Part shown: piece by piece, positions 25,322 through 32,489 of the stretch
Numbering within the stretch: position 1 is the first letter of the stretch
Layout of the letters: each line of letters starts with the position of its first letter
Assembly (NCBI GenBank): GCA_023015825.1
Contig: JALKAW010000001.1
Span: 620,001-684,000 of the forward strand
DNA: 64,000 bases
Origin: Flavobacteriaceae bacterium S0862
Lineage (GTDB): Bacteria > Bacteroidota > Bacteroidia > Flavobacteriales > Flavobacteriaceae
Direction of reading: 5' to 3'
Made by a program: the position numbers and the translations under genes
Notes under the pieces: generated by a model
What the model saw: only the letters and a program-made list of their open reading frames with translations
Told to the model about the DNA's origin: nothing
Database searches by the model: none

Positions 25322-25978
25322 ATGATAGACGAAAAACTAGTCACTTATTTAGAATCGTATTTAACTGATAATAGAAAATTACGTTTCCATGAAGTGTTAT
25401 CTCAAAGAACAAAGCATTTTACAGTTGCTACCGAAGATGTATATCAGTTGCACAATACAAGCGCAGTCATGCGTAGTTGTGATGTTTTTGGTATTCAAGA
25501 GCTGCATGTTATTGAAGAAGTGAATGTAAAACGTATTGATAGAGAAATTGCTATGGGAGCTCAAAAATGGGTAGACTTACATCGTTATCATTCTGCAAAA
25601 ACTTGTATGGATTCGTTAAAAAAACAAGGCTACCAAATTGTGGCGACAACACCACACACAAACGATTGTTTGTTGCATGATTTTGATGTTACCAAAAAGT
25701 CTTGTTTCTTTTTTGGTAGAGAAACCGAAGGTTTATCTAATGAGGTTATAGATAATGCAGATTGTTTTTTAAAAATACCAATGGTTGGTTTTACCGAAAG
25801 TTTGAATATATCTGTTTCTGCAGCTATTATTCTGCAACATGTTACTACTAAACTAAAACAAAGTAATGTTAAATGGCAACTTACAGAAAGTGAAATACTT
25901 AATAGGCGTTACGATTGGTGTACAAAAACCATTAAAAGCGTTGACCAAATTTTGGAGCACTATAAAAATCAAACTTAA
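25322..25978 (+). CDS. trmH: tRNA (guanosine-2'-O-)-methyltransferase, TrmH-like SPOUT enzyme
   Basis: 218 residues from ATG 25322. The SpoU/TrmH fold shows all three motifs: AVMRSCDVFGIQELHVIEE (motif 1, N in SNTSAVMRS), FFFGRETEGLSNEV (motif 2), and MVGFTESLNISVSAAI (motif 3). Motif 3 ends the deep trefoil knot that binds S-adenosylmethionine. By similarity it methylates G18 in the D-loop of tRNA. The C-terminal tail (DWCTKTIKSVDQILEHY) also fits TrmH. An upstream TTG at 25313 is not used, because it falls in the promoter. Confidence 0.85.
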   Translation: MIDEKLVTYLESYLTDNRKLRFHEVLSQRTKHFTVATEDVYQLHNTSAVMRSCDVFGIQELHVIEEVNVKRIDREIAMGAQKWVDLHRYHSAKTCMDSLKKQGYQIVATTPHTNDCLLHDFDVTKKSCFFFGRETEGLSNEVIDNADCFLKIPMVGFTESLNISVSAAIILQHVTTKLKQSNVKWQLTESEILNRRYDWCTKTIKSVDQILEHYKNQT

Positions 25979-26023
25979 TTTTGTAAGTTTATAACTGTCA
26001 ATTTTTGATTAATACAACTAACC

Positions 26024-26553
26024 ATGGAAATTTTTTTATATGTGCTTGCTGCAATCGTAGCACTTATTGTCGTTTTAGGACTTATTGCGCCTAATAGTTA
26101 TCAAGTAAAGAGAAGCATCATTATCAACTACACACTTCCAGAAACCTTTACGTATTTAAAATCCATTAAAAATCAAGATAATTGGTCGCCTTGGAAGAAA
26201 AAAGATCCAAATATGACCCAAACTTTTGAAGGAACTGATGGCGAAATTGGTTTTATATCTAAATGGAAAGGAAATAAAGATGTGGGTGAAGGTGAGCAAG
26301 AAATAGTTTCTATTGTTGAAAACGAATCGATTGATACTGAATTACGCTTTTTAAGCCTTGGAAATCACAATCTATTGGACATTTATTAGTTGATAAAGTT
26401 GATGATAATCAAACTTTGGTGACTTGGGGGTTTTCAGGTAGAAATCCGTTTCCATTTAACATGTTTATGTTGTTTTTTAGTTTTGAAAAAACAGTTGGAA
26501 AAGATTTTGAAGAAGGATTGGAAAGTTTAAAAAATATATTAGAAAATAAATAA
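26024..26553 (+). pseudogene. SRPBCC-family membrane-anchored protein, interrupted by a frameshift
   Basis: The first frame runs to 26389 and encodes an N-terminal helix (1-22), then IINYTLPETFTYLKSIKN and WSPWKKKDPN, the opening of an SRPBCC domain. The expected rest continues in the -1 frame to a stop at 26551-26553: KPWKSQSIGHLLVDKVDD and PFPFNMFMLFFSFEK, with the final helix FEEGLESLKNILENK. One missing base near 26346-26352 (CTTTTTAAGCC, likely originally with a third A) explains it. Whether it is a true mutation, a sequencing error in the homopolymer, or recoding cannot be told from one sequence. Confidence 0.85.
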
Positions 26554-26555
26554 TT

Positions 26556-26933
26556 ATGGAACGAAATATGATTGGCTGGTTTGAAATACCAGTGACAGAT
26601 ATGGAACGTGCAAAAGCATTTTACGAGGCAGTATTTAAAGTTGAGATTAACGTGGTTGATTTTGGAGGCATCTTAATGGGATGGTTTCCAGCTAGCGATA
26701 TGAGTTCTTATGGAGCTTCTGGATCGTTAATAAAGCAAGAAACCTATATACCTAGTCAAGAAGGTACGACGGTCTATTTTATGAGCGATGATGTTCAAAA
26801 CGAATTAGATAGAATTGAAGCTGCTGGCGGAAAAATCTATCAGCCTAAAACTCAAATATCCGAAGAACATGGTTATATGGGTGTTTTTATTGATACCGAA
26901 GGGAATAGGATAGCCTTACATTCGCAAAATTAG
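26556..26933 (+). CDS. VOC-family (glyoxalase-like) protein
   Basis: 125 residues forming one vicinal-oxygen-chelate module: MIGWFEIPVTDMERAKAFYEAVF at the start and GYMGVFIDTEGNRIALHS at the end, the standard pair of beta-alpha-beta repeats. The metal ligands of true glyoxalases are not all present (the first position is Glu/Ile in WFEIP). It sits two bases after the frameshifted SRPBCC gene, so it is likely in the same transcript. Its final four bases overlap the end of the convergent gene. Confidence 0.88.
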   Translation: MERNMIGWFEIPVTDMERAKAFYEAVFKVEINVVDFGGILMGWFPASDMSSYGASGSLIKQETYIPSQEGTTVYFMSDDVQNELDRIEAAGGKIYQPKTQISEEHGYMGVFIDTEGNRIALHSQN

Positions 26934-27706
26934 AGTCTTGATCGACTTTTGCTTAGTACTTTGTATTCTTCATAACACTCGCTAATAGCATCCAATATTT
27001 GAAGGTCGTTAGCTGCTCGTATAAAGTCTTTAGAGTAGTTACATTCACTAATCAATAAGTCAAGGTCTACTTTATCAACCTTTAAAAGAGCAGTGAGCAT
27101 TTCACGGTCAAAACGAGAGGCTAATAAGTTTCGTATTTCATCATCAGCTTTCATTTGTCGTAGCTTGCGCATTTCACGAGGTTTTTTACCAAACATTTTA
27201 TGTAAGAAATCTGCAGGATTAAAAATAGCACCTAGAACTTTACTTACCATACTTGGTGAGTTGGTGCGTCCTTCATACCCAGAACTTGGAAGTCCAGAAA
27301 TACTGTATCGTGTATCACGACGTAATGGTACTTGTTGTATATCGATTTCTAAATAGCCAGTTAATCGTAATTGGTTTACAACTACTTTTTCTAGAGCCAA
27401 AGCAAGCTCAGTCATTTCTATGGATGTTGCAGCACCAAATACAATCCAGTCATTTGTTACTCGAACTTTAATAGATTTGAAACCTAAATACGAAAGGTGC
27501 AGCGTATCGTTTACATTGGCTTTTATTTCAAAATCTCCAATACCATCGGTAGATGTACCAATAACTTGATTTAGGTTAACAATGTTAACACTCTCAAGAG
27601 GTGACCCATCATCGGCACGAATCACTTTACCTTTTACATAGGTGTCCTGAGCATAACCAAATGCTGATATGAGTATTAAGCTACATAGTAGGAAAAGCTT
27701 TTTCAT
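26930..27706 (-). CDS. secreted carboxypeptidase-regulatory-like domain protein
   Basis: 258 residues. A signal peptide (1-19, AFGYAQ) leads into a CarboxypepD_reg-like beta-sandwich (about 23-105), with TYVKGKVIRADDGSPLESVNI and DTLHLSYLGFKSIKV, the same module found at the N-terminus of SusC receptors. The rest (about 130-258) is helical and charged and not recognisable; LLASRFDREMLTALL and ANDLQILDAI may be interaction helices. The module alone, without a barrel, is common in Bacteroidota envelope proteins. Function unknown. Confidence 0.75.
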   Translation of the reverse strand: MKKLFLLCSLILISAFGYAQDTYVKGKVIRADDGSPLESVNIVNLNQVIGTSTDGIGDFEIKANVNDTLHLSYLGFKSIKVRVTNDWIVFGAATSIEMTELALALEKVVVNQLRLTGYLEIDIQQVPLRRDTRYSISGLPSSGYEGRTNSPSMVSKVLGAIFNPADFLHKMFGKKPREMRKLRQMKADDEIRNLLASRFDREMLTALLKVDKVDLDLLISECNYSKDFIRAANDLQILDAISECYEEYKVLSKSRSRL

Positions 27707-27878
27707 CTGCTATTTTTTATTCTTTTTTAAAGTCAGATGTAATGCGCAATTAAAACCTTTTCTTGATTTTAGATTTGTCAAGCTCATTTCATGAAATGAC
27801 TTTAGAGTATAAAAGTACTAAACAAAACGTATATAATTAGAATTGCTTACTATTTTGACTTAAAATTAACAAGAAAGT

Positions 27879-29741
27879 TTATTTTCTACGGCTACGTCTT
27901 GGTCTAGAAGATGCAAAATCTCCAGAGTTATTTCCCGAATCGGAACGTCTTGGGCTTGGTTTGTTCTCAGAGCCTCTTCTTTCGCTGCGATTACTACCAC
28001 CACTTCTAGAGCCTGAACGTCTTTCGCCACTTCTTCTGTCAGTTCTTGATCCAGAATCATTTCTTGGCTTTGAACGTCTTCCTCCGCTACGTCTATCATT
28101 GCTTCTTCCGCTGCCTCTACCACCACGACCTTTATCTTCGCTAACTTCAACATTAACAAAGCGACCATTGTGCTTAAAATCGGTGAAAAATGCTAGTACT
28201 TTTTCTTGTAGTACTTTTTCAGTATTGAAGAATGAAAAACTTTCTTTAACGTCCACTTTAAATACATCGTCTTTTCCTAATTCTAAAGTTTCTTTTAAGA
28301 AATCTTTTAATGACATCCAATCGTAACCATCTTTACGACCAACATTAATAAAGTAACGTGAATCGTTAGAACTTTTACGATAATCACGATCACCATCACG
28401 ATCATCACCACGAGAATCGGTAAGGTTTAAATTTTTTGTTTTTTGATAATAATTATAGAAGCGTGTAAACTCTACTGAGAAGAATTTTTTAATCAATTCA
28501 TCTTTTGAAGTGTCTTCAAATAACTCATTTATACTAGTAAGGTACTTGTCAATTTCATGATTTACTTCGGTATTATGAATTTTATTTGCTAGTGACATCA
28601 ATTGGACTTCGCAAATTTCCATACCATCAGGAATTTCCTTTTTCTCAAACTGCTTCTTAATGATACGCTCAATACTTTTTATTTTACGTACTTCACTTTT
28701 AGACACAATTACCATAGAAATACCTGTCTTTCCTGCACGTCCAGTTCTACCTGAACGGTGTGTGTAAATTTCAGGCTCATCAGGAAGTTGGTAATTTATA
28801 ACGTGTGTAATATCATCTACATCAATGCCACGAGCAGCAACATCTGTAGCTACCAACATTTGTATTTGTTTGTTTCTAAACGATTTCATTACCAAATCAC
28901 GTTGGTTCTGGCTTAAATCGCCATGTAATGCTCCTGCGCTATAACCATCTTCAATTAAGTTTTCTGCCACTTTTTGAGTATCTCGCTTAGTACGACAGAA
29001 AATCACAGAAAAAATATCTGGGTTTGCATCCGATAAACGTTTTAATGCTTGATAACGGTCTCTAGCATTTACTAAATAGTATTCATGAGATACTTGATTG
29101 GTACTTTCGTTTTTATTTCCTACTGTTATTTCAATAGGACTGTTCATGAATTTTTTTGCAATAGTCGATACTTCTTTTGGCATCGTTGCAGAAAATAACC
29201 ATGTGCTTTTATCTATAGGCGTATGTGATAAAATATCGGTAATATCTTCATAAAAGCCCATGTTTAGCATTTCATCAGCTTCATCTAAAACGGCGTATTC
29301 AATTTTAGAAATATCAACCAAACGTCTGCTAATCATATCTTTCATACGACCAGGAGTTGCAACAATTATTTGCGCACCTCGTTTTACTTCTCTAGCTTGA
29401 TCTGTAATACTGGCGCCTCCATAAATTGCTGTAACGTTTAAGCCTTTGCAATATTTACCATATTGCTTCATCTCGTTAGTTATTTGTAAACAAAGTTCAC
29501 GTGTTGGAGATAAAATTAAACCTTGAGTTGTTCGGCTATTAATATCAATTTTTTGTAGCATTGGAAAACCAAAAGCTGCAGTTTTTCCTGTTCCTGTTTG
29601 TGCTAAGGCTACTAAATCGGATTCTTTTTCTAAAAGAATTGGAATGGCTTTGTCTTGTACTTCGCTGGGTTTTGTAAAACCCATATCTGTAATTGCTTGT
29701 AAAAGGTCTTCATTAAGACCTAAATCTTGGAATGTGTTCAT
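27879..29741 (-). CDS. DEAD-box RNA helicase, DeaD/CsdA type with RGG-like tail
   Basis: 620 residues. Motifs in order: Q motif (FTKPSEVQDKAIP), I AQTGTGKTAA, Ia PTRELCLQ, Ib TPGRMKD, II DEAD (VLDEADEML), III SAT, then in the second RecA-like domain IFCRTKRDT, ATDVAARGIDV and HRSGRTGRAGK. A DbpA-like RNA-binding region follows (about 470-550), and the last about 75 residues are a Gly/Arg/Ser-rich basic tail (GRGGRGSGRSNDRRSGGRR). Such helicases remodel rRNA and mRNA, often in the cold. The gene has an about 130-base leader with hairpins. Confidence 0.93.
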   Translation of the reverse strand: MNTFQDLGLNEDLLQAITDMGFTKPSEVQDKAIPILLEKESDLVALAQTGTGKTAAFGFPMLQKIDINSRTTQGLILSPTRELCLQITNEMKQYGKYCKGLNVTAIYGGASITDQAREVKRGAQIIVATPGRMKDMISRRLVDISKIEYAVLDEADEMLNMGFYEDITDILSHTPIDKSTWLFSATMPKEVSTIAKKFMNSPIEITVGNKNESTNQVSHEYYLVNARDRYQALKRLSDANPDIFSVIFCRTKRDTQKVAENLIEDGYSAGALHGDLSQNQRDLVMKSFRNKQIQMLVATDVAARGIDVDDITHVINYQLPDEPEIYTHRSGRTGRAGKTGISMVIVSKSEVRKIKSIERIIKKQFEKKEIPDGMEICEVQLMSLANKIHNTEVNHEIDKYLTSINELFEDTSKDELIKKFFSVEFTRFYNYYQKTKNLNLTDSRGDDRDGDRDYRKSSNDSRYFINVGRKDGYDWMSLKDFLKETLELGKDDVFKVDVKESFSFFNTEKVLQEKVLAFFTDFKHNGRFVNVEVSEDKGRGGRGSGRSNDRRSGGRRSKPRNDSGSRTDRRSGERRSGSRSGGSNRSERRGSENKPSPRRSDSGNNSGDFASSRPRRSRRK

Positions 29742-29870
29742 TCGAGTAATAAGTATTCGATTATGTTATGTAGTGTTACATAAAGAAGCGAATCGACATA
29801 CTTAAACCTAAACTTCTAGTAACACATCCTCACCCTGAGGAATTAAATGGAACTCAGTCTTCTGAGTTTC
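29742..29870 (-). promoter_or_regulatory. structured 5' leader of the DEAD-box helicase gene
   Basis: Between the probable start site near 29870 and the ATG lie a hairpin AACTCAG/CTGAGTT (29851-29868), a second CCTCA/TGAGG (29828-29840) and a long-range GTGTTAC/GTAACAC pair (29773-29779 with 29819-29825). Leaders of this kind occur in cold-induced helicase genes. Confidence 0.5.
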
Positions 29871-29876
29871 AGCGTG

Positions 29877-29884
29877 CAAATATA
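29877..29884 (-). promoter_or_regulatory. -7 promoter element of the helicase gene
   Basis: On the minus strand the bases read TATATTTG, matching TAnnTTTG, about 135 bases before the ATG. No clear -33 TTG. Confidence 0.5.
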
Positions 29885-29924
29885 GTGTTATTTTTAAGAA
29901 CTAGCTTTAAAAGGTGTTTTAGGA

Positions 29925-30260
29925 TTATTTTAGAATCAATTCCTCACCTAACTCATAGTGTTGAGCAGTTTGTTCATATCGTAAAAGAACACGCTTTGCA
30001 TTTTCTGGGATATAAGCAGTTTCATAAGCTTCACCAGCAAAGAACTTTACAGATTCAAGGCTGTCAAATTGAAGCACAAGAAAGAATTCTACTTCATTTT
30101 CATGATGCTTTGTAGAAATACTAACTTTTTCTAATCCTTTAACACCTTTCTTTTTTACTTCAGGAAACACTTCATTGACAAGCATATCTTCATAAATTGG
30201 TGCATTTTCTTTGGTAGTCCAACCTTTCCATGTTCTGATGATTTTATTGGATTTATTCAT
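29925..30260 (-). CDS. antibiotic-biosynthesis-monooxygenase (ABM) family protein
   Basis: 111 residues forming one ferredoxin-like dimeric barrel unit: KIIRTWKGWTTKENAPIYED at the start, ISTKHHENEVEFFLVLQFDS in the middle (the strand with two His), FAGEAYETAYIPENA and LLRYEQTAQHYEL at the end. ABM-type proteins oxidise or bind small aromatic molecules or haem; the substrate is unknown. It is the last gene of a run of four small genes (minus strand) downstream of the hybrid regulator. Confidence 0.8.
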   Translation of the reverse strand: MNKSNKIIRTWKGWTTKENAPIYEDMLVNEVFPEVKKKGVKGLEKVSISTKHHENEVEFFLVLQFDSLESVKFFAGEAYETAYIPENAKRVLLRYEQTAQHYELGEELILK

Positions 30261-30281
30261 AGTTTGGCATAAGATATTTAT

Positions 30282-31199
30282 CTAATATAGGTTTCTTTTG
30301 AGAAAATCAATTTGCACGTTACTAGATTTTTCAAATAATTCACTTGGATAATATAGCAAACCGAAATGACCTCCATCTATATCTACCCATTCTTTGGGTT
30401 GTGTAATGGTGTTATAGACAGCTCGTGTAACTTTTGGATTTGCACCATTCATTTCATCGTTAGTAGCCACAACCATTAATATGGGAGCTTTTAAATGTGA
30501 AGCACACTCACCAAGGTTCAAATCTTCTGGAGCTTTTATGGTTGAAAAGGATACCACATTTTTCCAGTTTGTAGCAAAGCGCCCTCCATATTCAATAAAC
30601 CAATTATATGCTGTTAAGTCTGTTAATACAGAGGGAGTTCCTATTTGATCTACCGAAACAATTGGCATTTGTTCAGTAATGGTATGAGGTAAACTCATAA
30701 TATTATCATGCAACAATGTCTTTTTAGCAAATATAAACGAGTTATCATCTTTATCTTTTTTAGGCATTTCTTCGCCAAAGGCAGGAATCATTGCTATTAC
30801 AGATTTTACGCGTTCATCTACTAATCCAGCAAGAAAGGCCTCACGAGAGCTCATACTAGCTCCCCAAACGGCAATCTTGTTAGGATTAATTTCTGGCTCT
30901 TTAGATACAAAATCTATAGCATCAATATAACCTCGAGATTGCATCCAAAAGTTTATTTCCTGACGTGGTTCGCCATCACTTATTCCTAGGTTTCTATGAT
31001 CGTATAATAATACAGCAAATCCTGCTTCTCTGAATCGTTCGGCATATTTATCGGCAGTCATGTTGTTAATGGTTGTGGTAAAGCCATGAGCCATTAAAAT
31101 TACTGCATACTTTTTTGAGTTTTCATCAGGAAGGTATAGTCTTCCTCTCAATGTTGCTCCTTGCGATTCAAATTCTATATTCCTATAGATCTTGTTCAT
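30282..31199 (-). CDS. alpha/beta hydrolase
   Basis: 305 residues, no signal peptide, cytoplasmic. Oxyanion-hole region ILMAHGFTTTINNMTADK; LLYDHRNLGISDGEPR; nucleophile elbow VWGASMSSREAF, in which the usual G-x-S-x-G is G-A-S-M-S; acid in VVATNDEMNG and His in DIDGGHFGLL. It belongs to the S9/dienelactone-like group of hydrolases. The change of the last elbow residue from Gly to Ser is uncommon but occurs in some related enzymes. Substrate unknown. It lies between the VOC and ABM genes on the same strand. Confidence 0.88.
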   Translation of the reverse strand: MNKIYRNIEFESQGATLRGRLYLPDENSKKYAVILMAHGFTTTINNMTADKYAERFREAGFAVLLYDHRNLGISDGEPRQEINFWMQSRGYIDAIDFVSKEPEINPNKIAVWGASMSSREAFLAGLVDERVKSVIAMIPAFGEEMPKKDKDDNSFIFAKKTLLHDNIMSLPHTITEQMPIVSVDQIGTPSVLTDLTAYNWFIEYGGRFATNWKNVVSFSTIKAPEDLNLGECASHLKAPILMVVATNDEMNGANPKVTRAVYNTITQPKEWVDIDGGHFGLLYYPSELFEKSSNVQIDFLKRNLY

Positions 31200-31281
31200 C
31201 TTTTGTTGTTTTTGAATAGCAAGATATGGTTAAGACCATGAATAAAAATAAGTCTTTTTTTCATTATTATAAACTTTTAAT

Positions 31282-31731
31282 CTAGTGTTTGGCATCATTA
31301 ATTTCTATCCAATAACCATCGGGATCCTGAAAGTATATTTGACGAACTCCATCTGGTCTTTGTTCAATTTTATAATACTCTTTATTAAAATTTGAATATT
31401 TAATTTTATTATCCTTCAAAAATTTTAAATAGCCATCAAAATCATTCACATTAAAAGCTAAATGCATTGCTTTATTAAGTTTTACATCTCCAAAATTAAC
31501 CTGTGCTATGTGAAGTTGTTGGTATTTCCCAATTTTAAAGAAACGTATATTTAGATCTTCTGGCCAAGGTGTGCCTATTTCTTCCAAATGTAAGATACTC
31601 TTGTAAAATGCTATACTCTTATCTATATTTTTAACTTGAAGGGTTGAGTGGTCTTGTTCAAGGTGAAAAGATTGTCCGCTTATTAGAAGAGGAATTAATA
31701 GAACCCCGAATATTAGTATCGCTTTTTTCAT
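31282..31731 (-). CDS. exported VOC-family protein
   Basis: 149 residues. The signal peptide (about 1-20; LLIPLLISGQS) makes it periplasmic, unlike most glyoxalase-like proteins. A single VOC module follows: FHLEQDHSTLQVKNIDKSIA, MHLAFNVNDFDGYLKFL and IYFQDPDGYWIEINDA. The His of DHSTLQV and Glu of WIEI are in metal-ligand positions, so metal binding is likely. Substrate unknown. Confidence 0.85.
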   Translation of the reverse strand: MKKAILIFGVLLIPLLISGQSFHLEQDHSTLQVKNIDKSIAFYKSILHLEEIGTPWPEDLNIRFFKIGKYQQLHIAQVNFGDVKLNKAMHLAFNVNDFDGYLKFLKDNKIKYSNFNKEYYKIEQRPDGVRQIYFQDPDGYWIEINDAKH

Positions 31732-31765
31732 TTTATTTAAATTTTGAACCTGTTAGTATCAAAAT

Positions 31766-31806
31766 ACAAAAGCTAGAGTTATGGAATAGTAAACCCTAGC
31801 TTTTGT
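31766..31806 (-). terminator. hairpin after the SnoaL-like gene
   Basis: A perfect 11-bp stem ACAAAAGCTAG/CTAGCTTTTGT (31766-31776 with 31796-31806) lies about 40 bases past the stop; the T-run on the minus strand is short, so termination may be partial. Confidence 0.5.
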
Positions 31807-31844
31807 GTTAATATAAATTATTGTTGAAAGGGATTTATAAATAC

Positions 31845-32324
31845 TTATTTCTTTAGTGGAGAATGGTGCTCATGAACCATTTTCCAACCATCTTTGGTTT
31901 TTACGAATAGTAAAGTAATTTGATCATTGACAGTTACTAAATCTTCGCCAAATTTTAATTGAAAATCTGAATGAAAAGTTAAGTTAGCTACATCACCATA
32001 TACTGCTATTTGTAAGTCTTGAGCATCGAATTTCACGACTTCGGTTACAGAGCCAAATACATTACGTTCGTGAGTTTCGTTGGCTTTATCTCCATTTCTT
32101 GGTTCACCATTTTTAAATTCGGTAAATTTTGGTCCATAAGCATGGAAGGAAATTAATTTATCCATGTCACCATCCTTAATGCTTTGTGCAATAGCTCCAA
32201 AGGTTTCCATCACTTCCTGTTTGGCTTCAGGAAATTCATCGTTAATAAGGTCTACTTGTCCTTTACAACTAGTTAGTGATAAGCCTAAAATCATAATTAA
32301 TGTAAATGCGAATTTTGTTTTCAT
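31845..32324 (-). CDS. SnoaL/NTF2-like lipoprotein
   Basis: 159 residues. The lipobox SLTSC (Cys20) follows a hydrophobic signal. The rest is an NTF2-like cone: EVMETFGAIAQSIKDGDMDKLISF, then VVKFDAQDLQIAVYGDVANL, LTFHSDFQLKF and DGWKMVHEHHSP, typical of the SnoaL/DUF4440 group. It is the first gene after the hybrid regulator on the same strand. Three phased repeats lie in its promoter, so it is the best candidate target. Ligand unknown. Confidence 0.85.
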   Translation of the reverse strand: MKTKFAFTLIMILGLSLTSCKGQVDLINDEFPEAKQEVMETFGAIAQSIKDGDMDKLISFHAYGPKFTEFKNGEPRNGDKANETHERNVFGSVTEVVKFDAQDLQIAVYGDVANLTFHSDFQLKFGEDLVTVNDQITLLFVKTKDGWKMVHEHHSPLKK

Positions 32325-32359
32325 AATATAAAATTTAAAAGTTGTTTTTGATCACACTA

Positions 32360-32367
32360 CAAGATTA
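32360..32367 (-). promoter_or_regulatory. weak -7 element before the SnoaL-like gene
   Basis: On the minus strand the bases read TAATCTTG, one mismatch from TAnnTTTG. It lies about 20 bases inside the phased repeats, as expected of an activator-dependent promoter. Confidence 0.35.
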
Positions 32368-32386
32368 GATCATAGACTAAAATATG

Positions 32387-32440
32387 GCATGTACTATTTT
32401 ATCAAAAGCATGTACTATTTATGAAAACAGTGTTTTTTTC
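32387..32440. promoter_or_regulatory. three phased direct repeats, candidate binding site of the hybrid regulator
   Basis: GCATGTACTATTT occurs at 32387-32399 and exactly again at 32408-32420, a period of 21. A third, diverged copy, TGCACTATTT, starts at 32431, a further 20 bases on. The spacing is two helical turns. They lie between the end of the regulator gene and the SnoaL-like gene, directly upstream of that gene's promoter. AraC-type domains bind such repeats. Confidence 0.65.
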
Positions 32441-32489
32441 TGCACTATTTTTGCAAAAGGGGAATATATAGTTAAAGAAAGAAAATAGT

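Noticed and set aside
27785-27798. Perfect 14-bp palindrome CATTTCATGAAATG before the carboxypeptidase-regulatory-like gene.
   Set aside because: Could be an operator, but a single AT-rich palindrome of this length is expected by chance; no second copy was found.
27961-28326. Long plus-strand frame over the helicase tail.
   Set aside because: It is a mirror of the Gly/Arg/Ser-rich C-terminus in another frame; composition, not a gene.
32387-32440. Phased repeats as a CRISPR-like array.
   Set aside because: Only three short units with no true spacers and no cas genes nearby; regulator binding is the simpler reading.
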